DNA of 64,000 nt from Xylocopa sonorina (lineage: Eukaryota; Arthropoda; Insecta; Hymenoptera; Apidae), in the NCBI RefSeq assembly GCF_050948175.1, contig NW_027490091.1:434001-498000 (forward strand), written 5' to 3'. This document shows positions 11,001 through 26,300 of this stretch, one piece after another; the stretch's first letter is position 1, and every line of letters begins with the position of its first letter. The notes below the pieces were generated by a model. The model did not search any database. It had not been told where the DNA came from and worked only from the letters and a program-made list of their open reading frames with translations. Position numbers and translations under genes: made by a program.

Positions 11001-12275
11001 TAATACTAGGTTGGAATTTTTTCCTTCAAACTATCGCCTATATACGAAATTTAACTCTCGGTGGGAATTTTTTGGTCAAGCTACCGTCAATGTACGAATT
11101 TTAACTCTCGGTGGGCACTTTTTTCTTCAAACTACTGTCAATTTTCAAATTTTATCTATTGGTTGATATCTTTTTGTCAAACATTCGTCAATAAACGAAT
11201 TTTTAAACTAGGTTGTAACTTTTTTCATCAAATTATCGCCTACATACGAAATTCAACTCTCGGTGGGAATTTTTTGGTCAAACTACCGTCAATGTACGAA
11301 TTTTGACTCTCGGTGGGAACTTTTTTCTTCAAACTACTGTCAATACTCAAATTTTAACTATTGTTTGAGATCTTTTTGTTAAACAATTGCAAATAAACGA
11401 ATTTTAATACTAGGTTGGAATTTTTTTCTTCAAACTATCGCATATACGAAATTTAACTCTCGGCAGGAATTTTTTGGTCAAGCTACCATCAATGTTCGAA
11501 TTTTAACTCACGGTGGGCACTTTTTTCTTCAAACTACTGTCAATATTCAAATTTTATCTATTGGTTGATATCTTTTTGTCAAACATTCGTCAATAAACGA
11601 ATTTTTAAACTAGGTTGTAACTTTTTTCATCAAATTATCGCCTACATACGAAATTCAACTCTCGGTGGGAATTTTTTGGTCAAACTACCGTCAATGTACG
11701 AATTTTGACTCTCAGTGGGAACTTTTTTCTTCAAACTACTGTCAATACTCAAATTTTAACTATTGTTTGAGATCTTTTTGTTAAACAATTGTAAATAAAC
11801 GAATTTTAATACTAGGTTGGAATTTTTTCCTTCAAACTATCGCCGATATACGAAATTTAACTCTCGGTGGGAATTTTTTGGTCAAGCTACCGTCAATGTA
11901 CGAATTTTAACTCTCGGTGGGCACTTTTTTCTTCAAACTACTGTCAATTTTCAAATTTTATCTATTGGTTGATATCTTTTTGTTAAACATTCGTCAATAA
12001 ACGAATTTTTAAACTAGGTTGTAACTTTTTTCATCAAATTATCGCCTACATACGAAATTCAACTCTCGGTGGGAATTTTTTGGTCAAACTACCGTCAATG
12101 TACGAATTTTGACTCTCGGTGGGAACTTTTTTCTTCAAACTACTGTCAATACTCAAATTTTAACTATTGTTTGAGATCTTTTTGTTAAACAATTGCAAAT
12201 AAACGAATTTTAATACTAGGTTGGAATTTTTTTCTTCAAACTATCTCATATACGAAATTTAACTCTCGGTAGGAA
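8049..12275. repeat. HOR block 3: three 1409-bp 7-mers, very homogeneous
   Basis: S monomers at 8049, 9458, 10867 and 12276 define three units of exactly 1409 bp with order S-P-Q-P-Q-P-Q. All three share CTCTCAGTGGG (about 8891, 10300, 11709) in place of CTCTCGGTGGG and TTTTTGTTAAACATTCG in the third P in place of GTCAAAC, variants not seen in blocks 1 and 2. This marks a recent local triplication of a single 7-mer. The last Q of the third unit differs (AAACG instead of AAAGG and CTATCTCAT). Confidence 0.93.
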
Positions 12276-15200
12276 TTTTTTGGTCAAGCTACCATCAATG
12301 TTCAAATTTTAACTTTCGGTGGACACTTTTTTCTTCAAACTACTGTCAATATTCATATTTTAACTATTGGTTGAAATCTTTTTGTCAACAATCGTCAATA
12401 GACGAATTTTAATACTAGGTTGGAATTTTTTCCTTCAACCTATCGCCTATATACGAAATTTAACTCTCGGTGGGAATTTTTTGGTCAAGCTACCGTCAAT
12501 GTACGAATTTTAACCCTCGGTGGGCACTTTTTTCTTCAAACTACTGTCAATATTCAAATTTTATCTATTGGTTGATATCTTTTTGTCAAACATTCGTCAA
12601 TAAACGAATTTTTAAACTAGGTTGTAACTTTTTTCATCAAATTATCGCCTACATACGAAATTCAACTCTCGGTGGGAATTTTTTGATCAAACTACCGTCA
12701 ATGTACGAATTTTGACTCTCGGTGGGAACTTTTTTCTTCAAACTACTGTCAATACTCAAATTTTAACTATTGTTTGAGATCTTTTTGTTAAACAATTTCA
12801 AATAAACGAATTTTAATACTAGGTTGGAATTTTTTTCTTCAAACTATCACATATACGAAATTTAACTCTCGGCAGGAATTTTTTGGTCAAACTACCGTCA
12901 ATGTACGAATTTTAACTCTCGGTGGGCACATTTCTCTTCAAACTACTGTCAATATTCAGATTTTAAATATTGGTTGAGATCTTTTTGTTAAACAATTGTA
13001 AATAAACGAATTTTAATACTAGGTTGGAATTTTTTCCTTCAAACTATCGCCTATATACGAAATTTAACTCTCGGTGGGAATTTTTTGGTCAAGCTACCGT
13101 CAATGTACGAATTTTAACTCTCGGTGGGCACTTTTTTCTTCAAACTACTGCCAATTTTCAAATTTTATCTATTGGTTGATATCTTTTTGTCAAACATTCG
13201 TCAATAAACGAATTTTTAAACTAGGTTGTAACTTTTTTCATCAAATTATCGCCTACATACGAAATTCAACTCTCGGTGGGAATTTTTTGGTCAAACTACC
13301 GTCAATGTACGAATTTTGACTCTCGGTGGGAACTTTTTTCTTCAAACTACTGTCAATACTCAAATTTTAACTATTGTTTGAGATCTTTTTGTTAAACAAT
13401 TGCAAATAAACGAATTTTAATACTAGGTTGGAATTTTTTTCTTCAAACTATCACATATACGAAATTTAACTCTCGGCAGGAATTTTTTGGTCAAACTACC
13501 GTCAATGTACGAATTTTAACTCTCGGTGGGCACTTTTTTCTTCAAACTACTGTCAATATTCAAATTTTATCTATTGGTTGATATCTTTTTGTCAAACATT
13601 CGTCAATAAACGAATTTTTAAACTAGGTTGTAACTTTTTTCATCAAATTATCGCCTACATACGAAATTCAACTCTCGGTGGGAATTTTTTGGTCAAACTA
13701 CCGTCAATGTACGAATTTTGACTCTCGGTGGGAACTTTTTTCTTCAAACTACTGTCAATACTCAAATTTTAACTATTGTTTGAGATCTTTTTGTTAAACA
13801 ATTGTAAATAAACGAATTTTAATACTAGGTTGGAATTTTTTCCTTCAAACTATCGCATATACGAAATTTAACTCTCGGTAGGAATTTTTTGGTCAAGCTA
13901 CCGTCAGTGTTCAAACTTTTACTTTCGGTGGGCACTTTTTTCTTCAAACTACTGTCAATATTCATATTTTAACTATTGGTTGAAATCTTTTTGTCAACAA
14001 TCGTCAATAGACGAATTTTAATACTAGGTTGGAATTTTTTCCTTCAAACTATCGCCTATATACGAAATTTAACTCTCGGTGGGAATTTTTTGTTCAAGCT
14101 ACCGTCAATGTACGAATTTTAACTCTCGGTGGGCACTTTTTTCTTCAAACTACTGTCAATTTTCAAATTTTATCTATTGGTTGATATCTTTTTGTCAAAC
14201 ATTCGTCAATAAACGAATTTTTAAACTAGGTTGTAACTTTTTTCATCAAATTATCGCCTACATACGAAATTCAACTCTCGGTGGGAATTTTTTGATCAAA
14301 CTACCGTCAATGTACGAATTTTGACTCTCGGTGGGAACTTTTTTCTTCAAACTACTGTCAATACTCAAATTTTAACTATTGTTTGAGATCTTTTTGTTAA
14401 ACAATTTCAAATAAACGAATTTTAATACTAGGTTGGAATTTTTTTCTTCAAACTATCACATATACGAAATTTAACTCTCGGCAGGAATTTTTTGGTCAAA
14501 CTACCGTCAATGTACGAATTTTAACTCTCGGTGGGCACATTTCTCTTCAAACTACTGTCAATATTCAGATTTTAAATATTGGTTGAGATCTTTTTGTTAA
14601 ACAATTGTAAATAAACGAATTTTAATACTAGGTTGGAATTTTTTCCTTCAAACTATCGCCTATATACGAAATTTAACTCTCGGTGGGAATTTTTTGGTCA
14701 AGCTACCGTCAATGTACGAATTTTAACCCTCGGTGGGCACTTTTTTCTTCAAACTACTGTCAATATTCAAATTTTATCTATTGGTTGATATCTTTTTGTC
14801 AAACATTCGTCAATAAACGAATTTTTAAACTAGGTTGTAACTTTTTTCATCAAATTATCGCCTACATACGAAATTCAACTCTCGGTGGGAATTTTTTGGT
14901 CAAACTACCGTCAATGTACGAATTTTGACTCTCGGTGGGAACTTTTTTCTTCAAACTACTGTCAATACTCAAATTTTAACTATTGTTTGAGATCTTTTTG
15001 TTAAACAATTGTAAATAAACGAATTTTAATACTAGGTTGGAATTTTTTCCTTCAAACTATCGCCGATATACGAAATTTAACTCTCGGTGGGAATTTTTTG
15101 GTCAAGCTACCGTCAATGTACGAATTTTAACTCTCGGTGGGCACTTTTTTCTTCAAACTACTGCCAATTTTCAAATTTTATCTATTGGTTGATATCTTTT

Positions 15201-18200
15201 TGTCAAACATTCGTCAATAAACGAATTTTTAAACTAGGTTGTAACTTTTTTCATCAAATTATCGCCTACATACGAAATTCAACTCTCGGTGGGAATTTTT
15301 TGGTCAAACTACCGTCAATGTACGAATTTTGACTCTCGGTGGGAACTTTTTTCTTCAAACTACTGTCAATACTCAAATTTTAACTATTGTTTGAGATCTT
15401 TTTGTTAAACAATTGCAAATAAAGGAATTTTAATACTAGGTTGGAATTTTTTTCTTCAAACTATCGCATATACGAAATTTAACTCTCGGTAGGAATTTTT
15501 TGGTCAAGCTACCGTCAATGTTCAAATTTTAACTTTCGGTGGGCACTTTTTTCTTCAAACTACTGTCAATATTCATATTTTAACTATTGGTTGAAATCTT
15601 TTTGTCAACAATCGTCAATAGACGAATTTTAATACTAGGTTGGAATTTTTTCCTTCAAACTATCGCCTATATACGAAATTTAACTCTCGGTGGGAATTTT
15701 TTGGTCAAGCTACCGTCAATGTACGAATTTTAACCCTCGGTGGGCACTTTTTTCTTCAAACTACTGTCAATATTCAAATTTTATCTATTGGTTGATATCT
15801 TTTTGTCAAACATTCGTCAATAAACGAATTTTTAAACTAGGTTGTAACTTTTTTCATCAAATTATCGCCTACATACGAAATTCAACTCTCGGTGGGAATT
15901 TTTTGGTCAAACTACCGTCAATGTACGAATTTTGACTCTCGGTGGGAACTTTTTTCTTCAAACTACTGTCAATACTCAAATTTTAACTATTGTTTGAGAT
16001 CTTTTTGTTAAACAATTGCAAATAAACGAATTTTAATACTAGGTTGGAATTTTTTTCTTCAAACTATCGCATATACGAAATTTAACTCTCGGCTGGAATT
16101 TTTTGGTCAAGCTACCATCAATGTTCGAATTTTAACTCACGGTGGGCACTTTTTTCTTCAAACTACTGTCAATATTCAAATTTTATCTATTGGTTGATAT
16201 CTTTTTGTCAAACATTCGTCAATAAACGAATTTTTAAACTAGGTTGTAACTTTTTTCATCAAATTATCGCCTACATACGAAATTCAACTCTCGGTGGGAA
16301 TTTTTTGGTCAAACTACCGTCAATGTACGAATTTTGACTCTCGGTGGGAACTTTTTTCTTCAAACTACTGTCAATACTCAAATTTTAACTATTGTTTGAG
16401 ATCTTTTTGTTAAACAATTGTAAGTAAACGAATTTTAATACTAGGTTGGAATTTTTTCCTTCAAACTATCGCCGATATACGAAATTTAACTCTCGGTGGG
16501 AATTTTTTGGTCAAGCTACCGTCAATGTACGAATTTTAACTCTCGGTGGGCACTTTTTTCTTCAAACTACTGTCAATTTTCAAATTTTATCTATTGGTTG
16601 ATATCTTTTTGTCAAACATTCGTCAATAAACGAATTTTTAAACTAGGTTGTAACTTTTTTCATCAAATTATCGCCTACATACGAAATTCAACTCTCGGTG
16701 GGAATTTTTTGGTCAAACTACCGTCAATGTACGAATTTTGACTCTCGGTGGGAACTTTTTTCTTCAAACTACTGTCAATACTCAAATTTTAACTATTGTT
16801 TGAGATCTTTTTGTTAAACAATTGCAAATAAAGGAATTTTAATACTAGGTTGGAATTTTTTTCTTCAAACTATCGCATATACGAAATTTAACTCTCGGTA
16901 GGAATTTTTTGGTCAAGCTACCGTCAATGTTCAAACTTTAACTTTCGGTGGGCACTTTTTTCTTCAAACTACTGTCAATATTCATATTTTAACTATTGGT
17001 TGAAATCTTTTTGTCAACAATCGTCAATAGACGAATTTTAATACTAGGTTGGAATTTTTTCCTTCAAACTATCGCCTATATACGAAATTTAACTCTCGGT
17101 GGGAATTTTTTGGTCAAGCTACCGTCAATGTACGAATTTTAACTCTCGGTGGGCACTTTTTTCTTCAAACTACTGTCAATTTTCAAATTTTATCTATTGG
17201 TTGATATCTTTTTGTCAAACATTCGTCAATAAACGAATTTTTAAACTAGGTTGTAACTTTTTTCATCAAATTATCGCCTACATACGAAATTCAACTCTCG
17301 GTGGGAATTTTTTGATCAAACTACCGTCAATGTACGAATTTTGTCTCTCGGTGGGAACTTTTTTCTTCAAACTACTGTCAATACTCAAATTTTAACTATT
17401 GTTTGAGATCTTTTTGTTAAACAATTTCAAATAAACGAATTTTAATACTAGGTTGGAATTTTTTTCTTCAAACTATCACATATACGAAATTTAACTCTCG
17501 GCAGGAATTTTTTGGTCAAACTACCGTCAATGTACGAATTTTAACTCTCGGTGGGCACATTTCTCTTCAAACTACTGTCAATATTCAGATTTTAAATATT
17601 GGTTGAGATCTTTTTGTTAAACAATTGTAAATAAACGAATTTTAATACTAGGTTGGAATTTTTTCCTTCAAACTATCGCCTATATACGAAATTTAACTCT
17701 CGGTGGGAATTTTTTGGTCAAGCTACCGTCAATGTACGAATTTTAACTCTCGGTGGGCACTTTTTTCTTCAAACTACTGCCAATTTTCAAATTTTATCTA
17801 TTGGTTGATATCTTTTTGTCAAACATTCGTCAATAAACGAATTTTTAAACTAGGTTGTAACTTTTTTCATCAAATTATCGCCTACATACGAAATTCAACT
17901 CTCGGTGGGAATTTTTTGGTCAAACTACCGTCAATGTACGAATTTTGACTCTCGGTGGGAACTTTTTTCTTCAAACTACTGTCAATACTCAAATTTTAAC
18001 TATTGTTTGAGATCTTTTTGTTAAACAATTGCAAATAAACGAATTTTAATACTAGGTTGGAATTTTTTTCTTCAAACTATCACATATACGAAATTTAACT
18101 CTCGGCAGGAATTTTTTGGTCAAACTACCGTCAATGTACGAATTTTAACTCTCGGTGGGCACTTTTTTCTTCAAACTACTGTCAATATTCAAATTTTATC

Positions 18201-20326
18201 TATTGGTTGATATCTTTTTGTCAAACATTCGTCAATAAACGAATTTTTAAACTAGGTTGTAACTTTTTTCATCAAATTATCGCCTACATACGAAATTCAA
18301 CTCTCGGTGGGAATTTTTTGGTCAAACTACCGTCAATGTACGAATTTTGACTCTCGGTGGGAACTTTTTTCTTCAAACTACTGTCAATACTCAAATTTTA
18401 ACTATTGTTTGAGATCTTTTTGTTAAACAATTGTAAATAAACGAATTTTAATACTAGGTTGGAATTTTTTCCTTCAAACTATCGCCGATATACGAAATTT
18501 AACTCTCGGTGGGAATTTTTTGGTCAAGCTACCGTCAATGTACGAATTTTAACTCTCGGTGGGCACTTTTTTCTTCAAACTACTGTCAATTTTCAAATTT
18601 TATCTATTGGTTGATATCTTTTTGTCAAACATTCGTCAATAAACGAATTTTTAAACTAGGTTGTAACTTTTTTCATCAAATTATCGCCTACATACGAAAT
18701 TCAACTCTCGGTGGGAATTTTTTGGTCAAACTACCGTCAATGTACGAATTTTGACTCTCGGTGGGAACTTTTTTCTTCAAACTACTGTCAATACTCAAAT
18801 TTTAACTATTGTTTGAGATCTTTTTGTTAAACAATTGCAAATAAAGGAATTTTAATACTAGGTTGGAATTTTTTTCTTCAAACTATCGCATATACGAAAT
18901 TTAACTCTCGGTAGGAATTTTTTGGTCAAGCTACCGTCAATGTTCAAATTTTAACTTTCGGTGGGCACTTTTTTCTTCAAACTACTGTCAATATTCATAT
19001 TTTAACTATTGGTTGAAATCTTTTTGTCAACAATCGTCAATAGACGAATTTTAATACTAGGTTGGAATTTTTTCCTTCAAACTATCGCCTATATACGAAA
19101 TTTAACTCTCGGTGGGAATTTTTTGGTCAAGCTACCGTCAATGTACGAATTTTTACCCTCGGTGGGCACTTTTTTCTTCAAACTACTGTCAATATTCAAA
19201 TTTTATCTATTGGTTGATATCTTTTTGTCAAACATTCGTCAATAAACGAATTTTTAAACTAGGTTGTAACTTTTTTCATCAAATTATCGCCTACATACGA
19301 AATTCAACTCTCGGTGGGAATTTTTTGGTCAAACTACCGTCAATGTACGAATTTTGACTCTCGGTGGGAACTTTTTTCTTCAAACTACTGTCAATACTCA
19401 AATTTTAACTATTGTTTGAGATCTTTTTGTTAAACAATTGCAAATAAACGAATTTTAATACTAGGTTGGAATTTTTTTCTTCAAACTATCGCATATACGA
19501 AATTTAACTCTCGGCAGGAATTTTTTGGTCAAGCTACCATCAATGTTCGAATTTTAACTCACGGTGGGCACTTTTTTCTTCAAACTACTGTCAATATTCA
19601 AATTTTATCTATTGGTTGATATCTTTTTGTCAAACATTCGTCAATAAACGAATTTTTAAACTAGGTTGTAACTTTTTTCATCAAATTATCGCCTACATAC
19701 GAAATTCAACTCTCGGTGGGAATTTTTTGGTCAAACTACCGTCAATGTACGAATTTTGACTCTCGGTGGGAACTTTTTTCTTCAAACTACTGTCAATACT
19801 CAAATTTTAACTATTGTTTGAGATCTTTTTGTTAAACAATTGTAAATAAACGAATTTTAATACTAGGTTGGAATTTTTTCCTTCAAACTATCGCCTATAT
19901 ACGAAATTTAACTCTCGGTGGGAATTTTTTGGTCAAGCTACCGTCAATGTACGAATTTTAACTTTCGGTGGGCACTTTTTTCTTCAAACTACTGTCAATT
20001 TTCAAATTTTATATATTGGTTGATATCTTTTTGTCAAACATTCGTCAATAAACGAATTTTTAAACTAGGTTGTAACTTTTTTCATCAAATTATCGCCTAC
20101 ATACGAAATTCAACTCTCGGTGGGAATTTTTTGGTCAAACTACCGTCAATGTACGAATTTTGACTCTCGGTGGGAACTTTTTTCTTCAAACTACTGTCAA
20201 TACTCAAATTTTAACTATTGTTTGAGATCTTTTTGTTAAACAATTGCAAATAAAGGAATTTTAATACTAGGTTGGAATTTTTTTCTTCAAACTATCGCAT
20301 ATACGAAATTTAACTCTCGGTAGGAA
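12276..20326. repeat. HOR block 4: mixed 8-, 8-, 7-, 10- and 7-mers with R monomers
   Basis: S starts at 12276, 13885, 15496, 16905, 18918 and 20327 give units of 1609, 1611, 1409, 2013 and 1409 bp. Three units carry an R monomer with GGGCACATTTCTCTTC after a Q with CAATTTCAAATAA and GATCAAACTACCG, and several contain ACTGCCAATTTT. The first unit of this block (12276 onward, with GGTGGACACT and CCTTCAACCTATC) closely matches S units at about 34.6-40.2 kb, so related HORs lie more than 20 kb apart. The block is a patchwork rather than a clean expansion. Confidence 0.85.
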
Positions 20327-23300
20327 TTTTTTGGTCAAGCTACCGTCAATGTTCAAATTTTAACTTTCGGTGGGCACTTTTTTCTTCAAACTACTGTCAA
20401 TATTCATATTTTAACTATTGGTTGAAATCTTTTTGTCAACAATCGTCAATAGACGAATTTTAATACTAGGTTGGAATTTTTTCCTTCAAACTATCGCCTA
20501 TATACGAAATTTAACTCTCGGTGGGAATTTTTTGGTCAAGCTACCGTCAATGTACGAATTTTAACCCTCGGTGGGAACTTTTTTCTTCAAACTACTGTCA
20601 ATACTCAAATTTTAACTATTGTTTGAGATCTTTTTGTTAAACAATTGTAAATAAACGAATTTTAATACTAGGTTGGAATTTTTTCCTTCAAACTATCGCC
20701 TATATACGAAATTTAACTCTCGGTGGGAATTTTTTGGTCAAGCTACCGTCAATGTACGAATTTTAACTCTCGGTGGGCACTTTTTTCTTCAAACTACTGT
20801 CAATTTTCAAATTTTATCTATTGGTTGATATCTTTTTGTCAAACATTCGTCAATAAACGAATTTTTAAACTAGGTTGTAACTTTTTTCATCAAATTATCG
20901 CCTACATACGAAATTCAACTCTCGGTGGGAATTTTTTGGTCAAACTACCGTCAATGTACGAATTTTGACTCTCGGTGGGAACTTTTTTCTTCAAACTACT
21001 GTCAATACTCAAATTTTAACTATTGTTTGAGATCTTTTTGTTAAACAATTGCAAATAAAGGAATTTTAATACTAGGTTGGAATTTTTTTCTTCAAACTAT
21101 CGCATATACGAAATTTAACTCTCGGTAGGAATTTTTTGGTCAAGCTACCGTCAATGTTCAAATTTTAACTTTCGGTGGGCACTTTTTTCTTCAAACTACT
21201 GTCAATATTCATATTTTAACTATTGGTTGAAATCTTTTTGTCAACAATCGTCAATAGACGAATTTTAATACTAGGTTGGAATTTTTTCCTTCAAACTATC
21301 GCCTATATACGAAATTAACTCTCGGTGGGAATTTTTTGGTCAAGCTACCGTCAATGTACGAATTTTAACCCTCGGTGGGCACTTTTTTCTTCAAACGACT
21401 GTCAATATTCAAATTTTATCTATTGGTTGATATCTTTTTGTCAAACATTCGTCAATAAACGAATTTTTAAACTAGGTTGTAACTTTTTTCATCAAATTAT
21501 CGCCTACATACGAAATTCAACTCTCGGTGGGAATTTTTTGGTCAAACTACCGTCAATGTACGAATTTTGACTCTCGGTGGGAACTTTTTTCTTCAAACTA
21601 CTGTCAATACTCAAATTTTAACTATTGTTTGAGATCTTTTTGTTAAACAATTGCAAATAAACGAATTTTAATACTAGGTTGGAATTTTTTCCTTCAAACT
21701 ATCGCCTATATACGAAATTTAACTCTCGGTGGGAATTTTTTGGTCAAGCTACCGTCAATGTACGAATTTTTACCCTCGGTGGGCACTTTTTTCTTCAAAC
21801 TACTGTCAATATTCAAATTTTATCTATTGGTTGATATCTTTTTGTCAAACATTCGTCAATAAACGAATTTTTAAACTAGGTTGTAACTTTTTTCATCAAA
21901 TTATCGCCTACATACGAAATTCAACTCTCGGTGGGAATTTTTTGGTCAAACTACCGTCAATGTACGAATTTTGACTCTCGGTGGGAACTTTTTTCTTCAA
22001 ACTACTGTCAATACTCAAATTTTAACTATTGTTTGAGATCTTTTTGTTAAACAATTGCAAATAAACGAATTTTAATACTAGGTTGGAATTTTTTTCTTCA
22101 AACTATCGCATATACGAAATTTAACTCTCGGCAGGAATTTTTTGGTCAAGCTACCATCAATGTTCGAATTTTAACTCACGGTGGGCACTTTTTTCTTCAA
22201 ACTACTGTCAATATTCAAATTTTATCTATTGGTTGATATCTTTTTGTCAAACATTCGTCAATAAACGAATTTTTAAACTAGGTTGTAACTTTTTTCATCA
22301 AATTATCGCCTACATACGAAATTCAACTCTCGGTGGGAATTTTTTGTTCAAACTACCGTCAATGTACGAATTTTGACTCTCGGTGGGAACTTTTTTCTTC
22401 AAACTACTGTCAATACTCAAATTTTAACTATTGTTTGAGATCTTTTTGTTAAACAATTGTAAATAAACGAATTTTAATACTAGGTTGGAATTTTTTCCTT
22501 CAAACTATCGCCTATATACGAAATTTAACTCTCGGTGGGAATTTTTTGGTCAAGCTACCGTCAATGTACGAATTTTAACTCTCGGTGGGCACTTTTTTCT
22601 TCAAACTACTGTCAATTTTCAAATTTTATCTATTGGTTGATATCTTTTTGTCAAACATTCGTCAATAAACGAATTTTTAAACTAGGTTGTAACTTTTTTC
22701 ATCAAATTATCGCCTACATACGAAATTCAACTCTCGGTGGGAATTTTTTGGTCAAACTACCGTCAATGTACGAATTTTGACTCTCGGTGGGAACTTTTTT
22801 CTTCAAACTACTGTCAATACTCAAATTTTAACTATTGTTTGAGATCTTTTTGTTAAACAATTGTAAATAAACGAATTTTAATACTAGGTTGGAATTTTTT
22901 CCTTCAAACTATCGCCTATATACGAAATTTAACTCTCGGTGGGAATTTTTTGGTCAAGCTACCGTCAATGTACGAATTTTAACTCTCGGTGGGCACTTTT
23001 TTCTTCAAACTACTGTCAATTTTCAAATTTTATCTATTGGTTGATATCTTTTTGTCAAACATTCGTCAATAAACGAATTTTTAAACTAGGTTGTAACTTT
23101 TTTCATCAAATTATCGCCTACATACGAAATTCAACTCTCGGTGGGAATTTTTTGGTCAAACTACCGTCAATGTACGAATTTTGACTCTCGGTGGGAACTT
23201 TTTTCTTCAAACTACTGTCAATACTCAAATTTTAACTATTGTTTGAGATCTTTTTGTTAAACAATTGCAAATAAAGGAATTTTAATACTAGGTTGGAATT

Positions 23301-26300
23301 TTTTTCTTCAAACTATCGCATATACGAAATTTAACTCTCGGTAGGAATTTTTTGGTCAAGCTACCGTCAATGTTCAAATTTTAACTTTCGGTGGGCACTT
23401 TTTTCTTCAAACTACTGTCAATATTCATATTTTAACTATTGGTTGAAATCTTTTTGTCAACAATCGTCAATAGACGAATTTTAATACTAGGTTGGAATTT
23501 TTTCCTTCAAACTATCGCCTATATACGAAATTAACTCTCGGTGGGAATTTTTTGGTCAAGCTACCGTCAATGTACGAATTTTAACCCTCGGTGGGCACTT
23601 TTTTCTTCAAACGACTGTCAATATTCAAATTTTATCTATTGGTTGATATCTTTTTGTCAAACATTCGTCAATAAACGAATTTTTAAACTAGGTTGTAACT
23701 TTTTTCATCAAATTATCGCCTACATACGAAATTCAACTCTCGGTGGGAATTTTTTGGTCAAACTACCGTCAATGTACGAATTTTGACTCTCGGTGGGAAC
23801 TTTTTTCTTCAAACTACTGTCAATACTCAAATTTTAACTATTGTTTGAGATCTTTTTGTTAAACAATTGCAAATAAACGAATTTTAATACTAGGTTGGAA
23901 TTTTTTCCTTCAAACTATCGCCTATATACGAAATTTAACTCTCGGTGGGAATTTTTTGGTCAAGCTACCGTCAATGTACGAATTTTTACCCTCGGTGGGC
24001 ACTTTTTTCTTCAAACTACTGTCAATATTCAAATTTTATCTATTGGTTGATATCTTTTTGTCAAACATTCGTCAATAAACGAATTTTTAAACTAGGTTGT
24101 AACTTTTTTCATCAAATTATCGCCTACATACGAAATTCAACTCTCGGTGGGAATTTTTTGGTCAAACTACCGTCAATGTACGAATTTTGACTCTCGGTGG
24201 GAACTTTTTTCTTCAAACTACTGTCAATACTCAAATTTTAACTATTGTTTGAGATCTTTTTGTTAAACAATTGCAAATAAACGAATTTTAATACTAGGTT
24301 GGAATTTTTTTCTTCAAACTATCGCATATACGAAATTTAACTCTCGGCAGGAATTTTTTGGTCAAGCTACCATCAATGTTCGAATTTTAACTCACGGTGG
24401 GCACTTTTTTCTTCAAACTACTGTCAATATTCAAATTTTATCTATTGGTTGATATCTTTTTGTCAAACATTCGTCAATAAACGAATTTTTAAACTAGGTT
24501 GTAACTTTTTTCATCAAATTATCGCCTACATACGAAATTCAACTCTCGGTGGGAATTTTTTGGTCAAACTACCGTCAATGTACGAATTTTGACTCTCGGT
24601 GGGAACTTTTTTCTTCAAACTACTGTCAATACTCAAATTTTAACTATTGTTTGAGATCTTTTTGTTAAACAATTGCAAATAAAGGAATTTTAATACTAGG
24701 TTGGAATTTTTTTCTTCAAACTATCGCATATACGAAATTTAACTCTCGGTAGGAATTTTTTGGTCAAGCTACCGTCAATGTTCAAATTTTAACTTTCGGT
24801 GGGCACTTTTTTCTTCAAACTACTGTCAATATTCATATTTTAACTATTGGTTGAAATCTTTTTGTCAACAATCGTCAATAGACGAATTTTAATACTAGGT
24901 TGGAATTTTTTCCTTCAAACTATCGCCTATATACGAAATTTAACTCTCGGTGGGAATTTTTTGGTCAAGCTACCGTCAATGTACGAATTTTAACCCTCGG
25001 TGGGAACTTTTTTCTTCAAACTACTGTCAATACTCAAATTTTAACTATTGTTTGAGATCTTTTTGTTAAACAATTGTAAATAAACGAATTTTAATACTAG
25101 GTTGGAATTTTTTCCTTCAAACTATCGCCTATATACGAAATTTAACTCTCGGTGGGAATTTTTTGGTCAAGCTACCGTCAATGTACGAATTTTAACTCTC
25201 GGTGGGCACTTTTTTCTTCAAACTACTGTCAATTTTCAAATTTTATCTATTGGTTGATATCTTTTTGTCAAACATTCGTCAATAAACGAATTTTTAAACT
25301 AGGTTGTAACTTTTTTCATCAAATTATCGCCTACATACGAAATTCAACTCTCGGTGGGAATTTTTTGGTCAAACTACCGTCAATGTACGAATTTTGACTC
25401 TCGGTGGGAACTTTTTTCTTCAAACTACTGTCAATACTCAAATTTTAACTATTGTTTGAGATCTTTTTGTTAAACAATTGCAAATAAAGGAATTTTAATA
25501 CTAGGTTGGAATTTTTTTCTTCAAACTATCGCATATACGAAATTTAACTCTCGGTAGGAATTTTTTGGTCAAGCTACCGTCAATGTTCAAATTTTAACTT
25601 TCGGTGGGCACTTTTTTCTTCAAACTACTGTCAATATTCATATTTTAACTATTGGTTGAAATCTTTTTGTCAACAATCGTCAATAGACGAATTTTAATAC
25701 TAGGTTGGAATTTTTTCCTTCAAACTATCGCCTATATACGAAATTAACTCTCGGTGGGAATTTTTTGGTCAAGCTACCGTCAATGTACGAATTTTAACCC
25801 TCGGTGGGCACTTTTTTCTTCAAACGACTGTCAATATTCAAATTTTATCTATTGGTTGATATCTTTTTGTCAAACATTCGTCAATAAACGAATTTTTAAA
25901 CTAGGTTGTAACTTTTTTCATCAAATTATCGCCTACATACGAAATTCAACTCTCGGTGGGAATTTTTTGGTCAAACTACCGTCAATGTACGAATTTTGAC
26001 TCTCGGTGGGAACTTTTTTCTTCAAACTACTGTCAATACTCAAATTTTAACTATTGTTTGAGATCTTTTTGTTAAACAATTGCAAATAAACGAATTTTAA
26101 TACTAGGTTGGAATTTTTTCCTTCAAACTATCGCCTATATACGAAATTTAACTCTCGGTGGGAATTTTTTGGTCAAGCTACCGTCAATGTACGAATTTTT
26201 ACCCTCGGTGGGCACTTTTTTCTTCAAACTACTGTCAATATTCAAATTTTATCTATTGGTTGATATCTTTTTGTCAAACATTCGTCAATAAACGAATTTT

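Noticed and set aside
17099..17395. 98-codon version of the recurrent frame
   Set aside because: A single base change (TTTGTCTCTC instead of TTTGACTCTC near 17343) removes the normal stop and extends the frame into the next monomer. It is a private mutation in a repeat.
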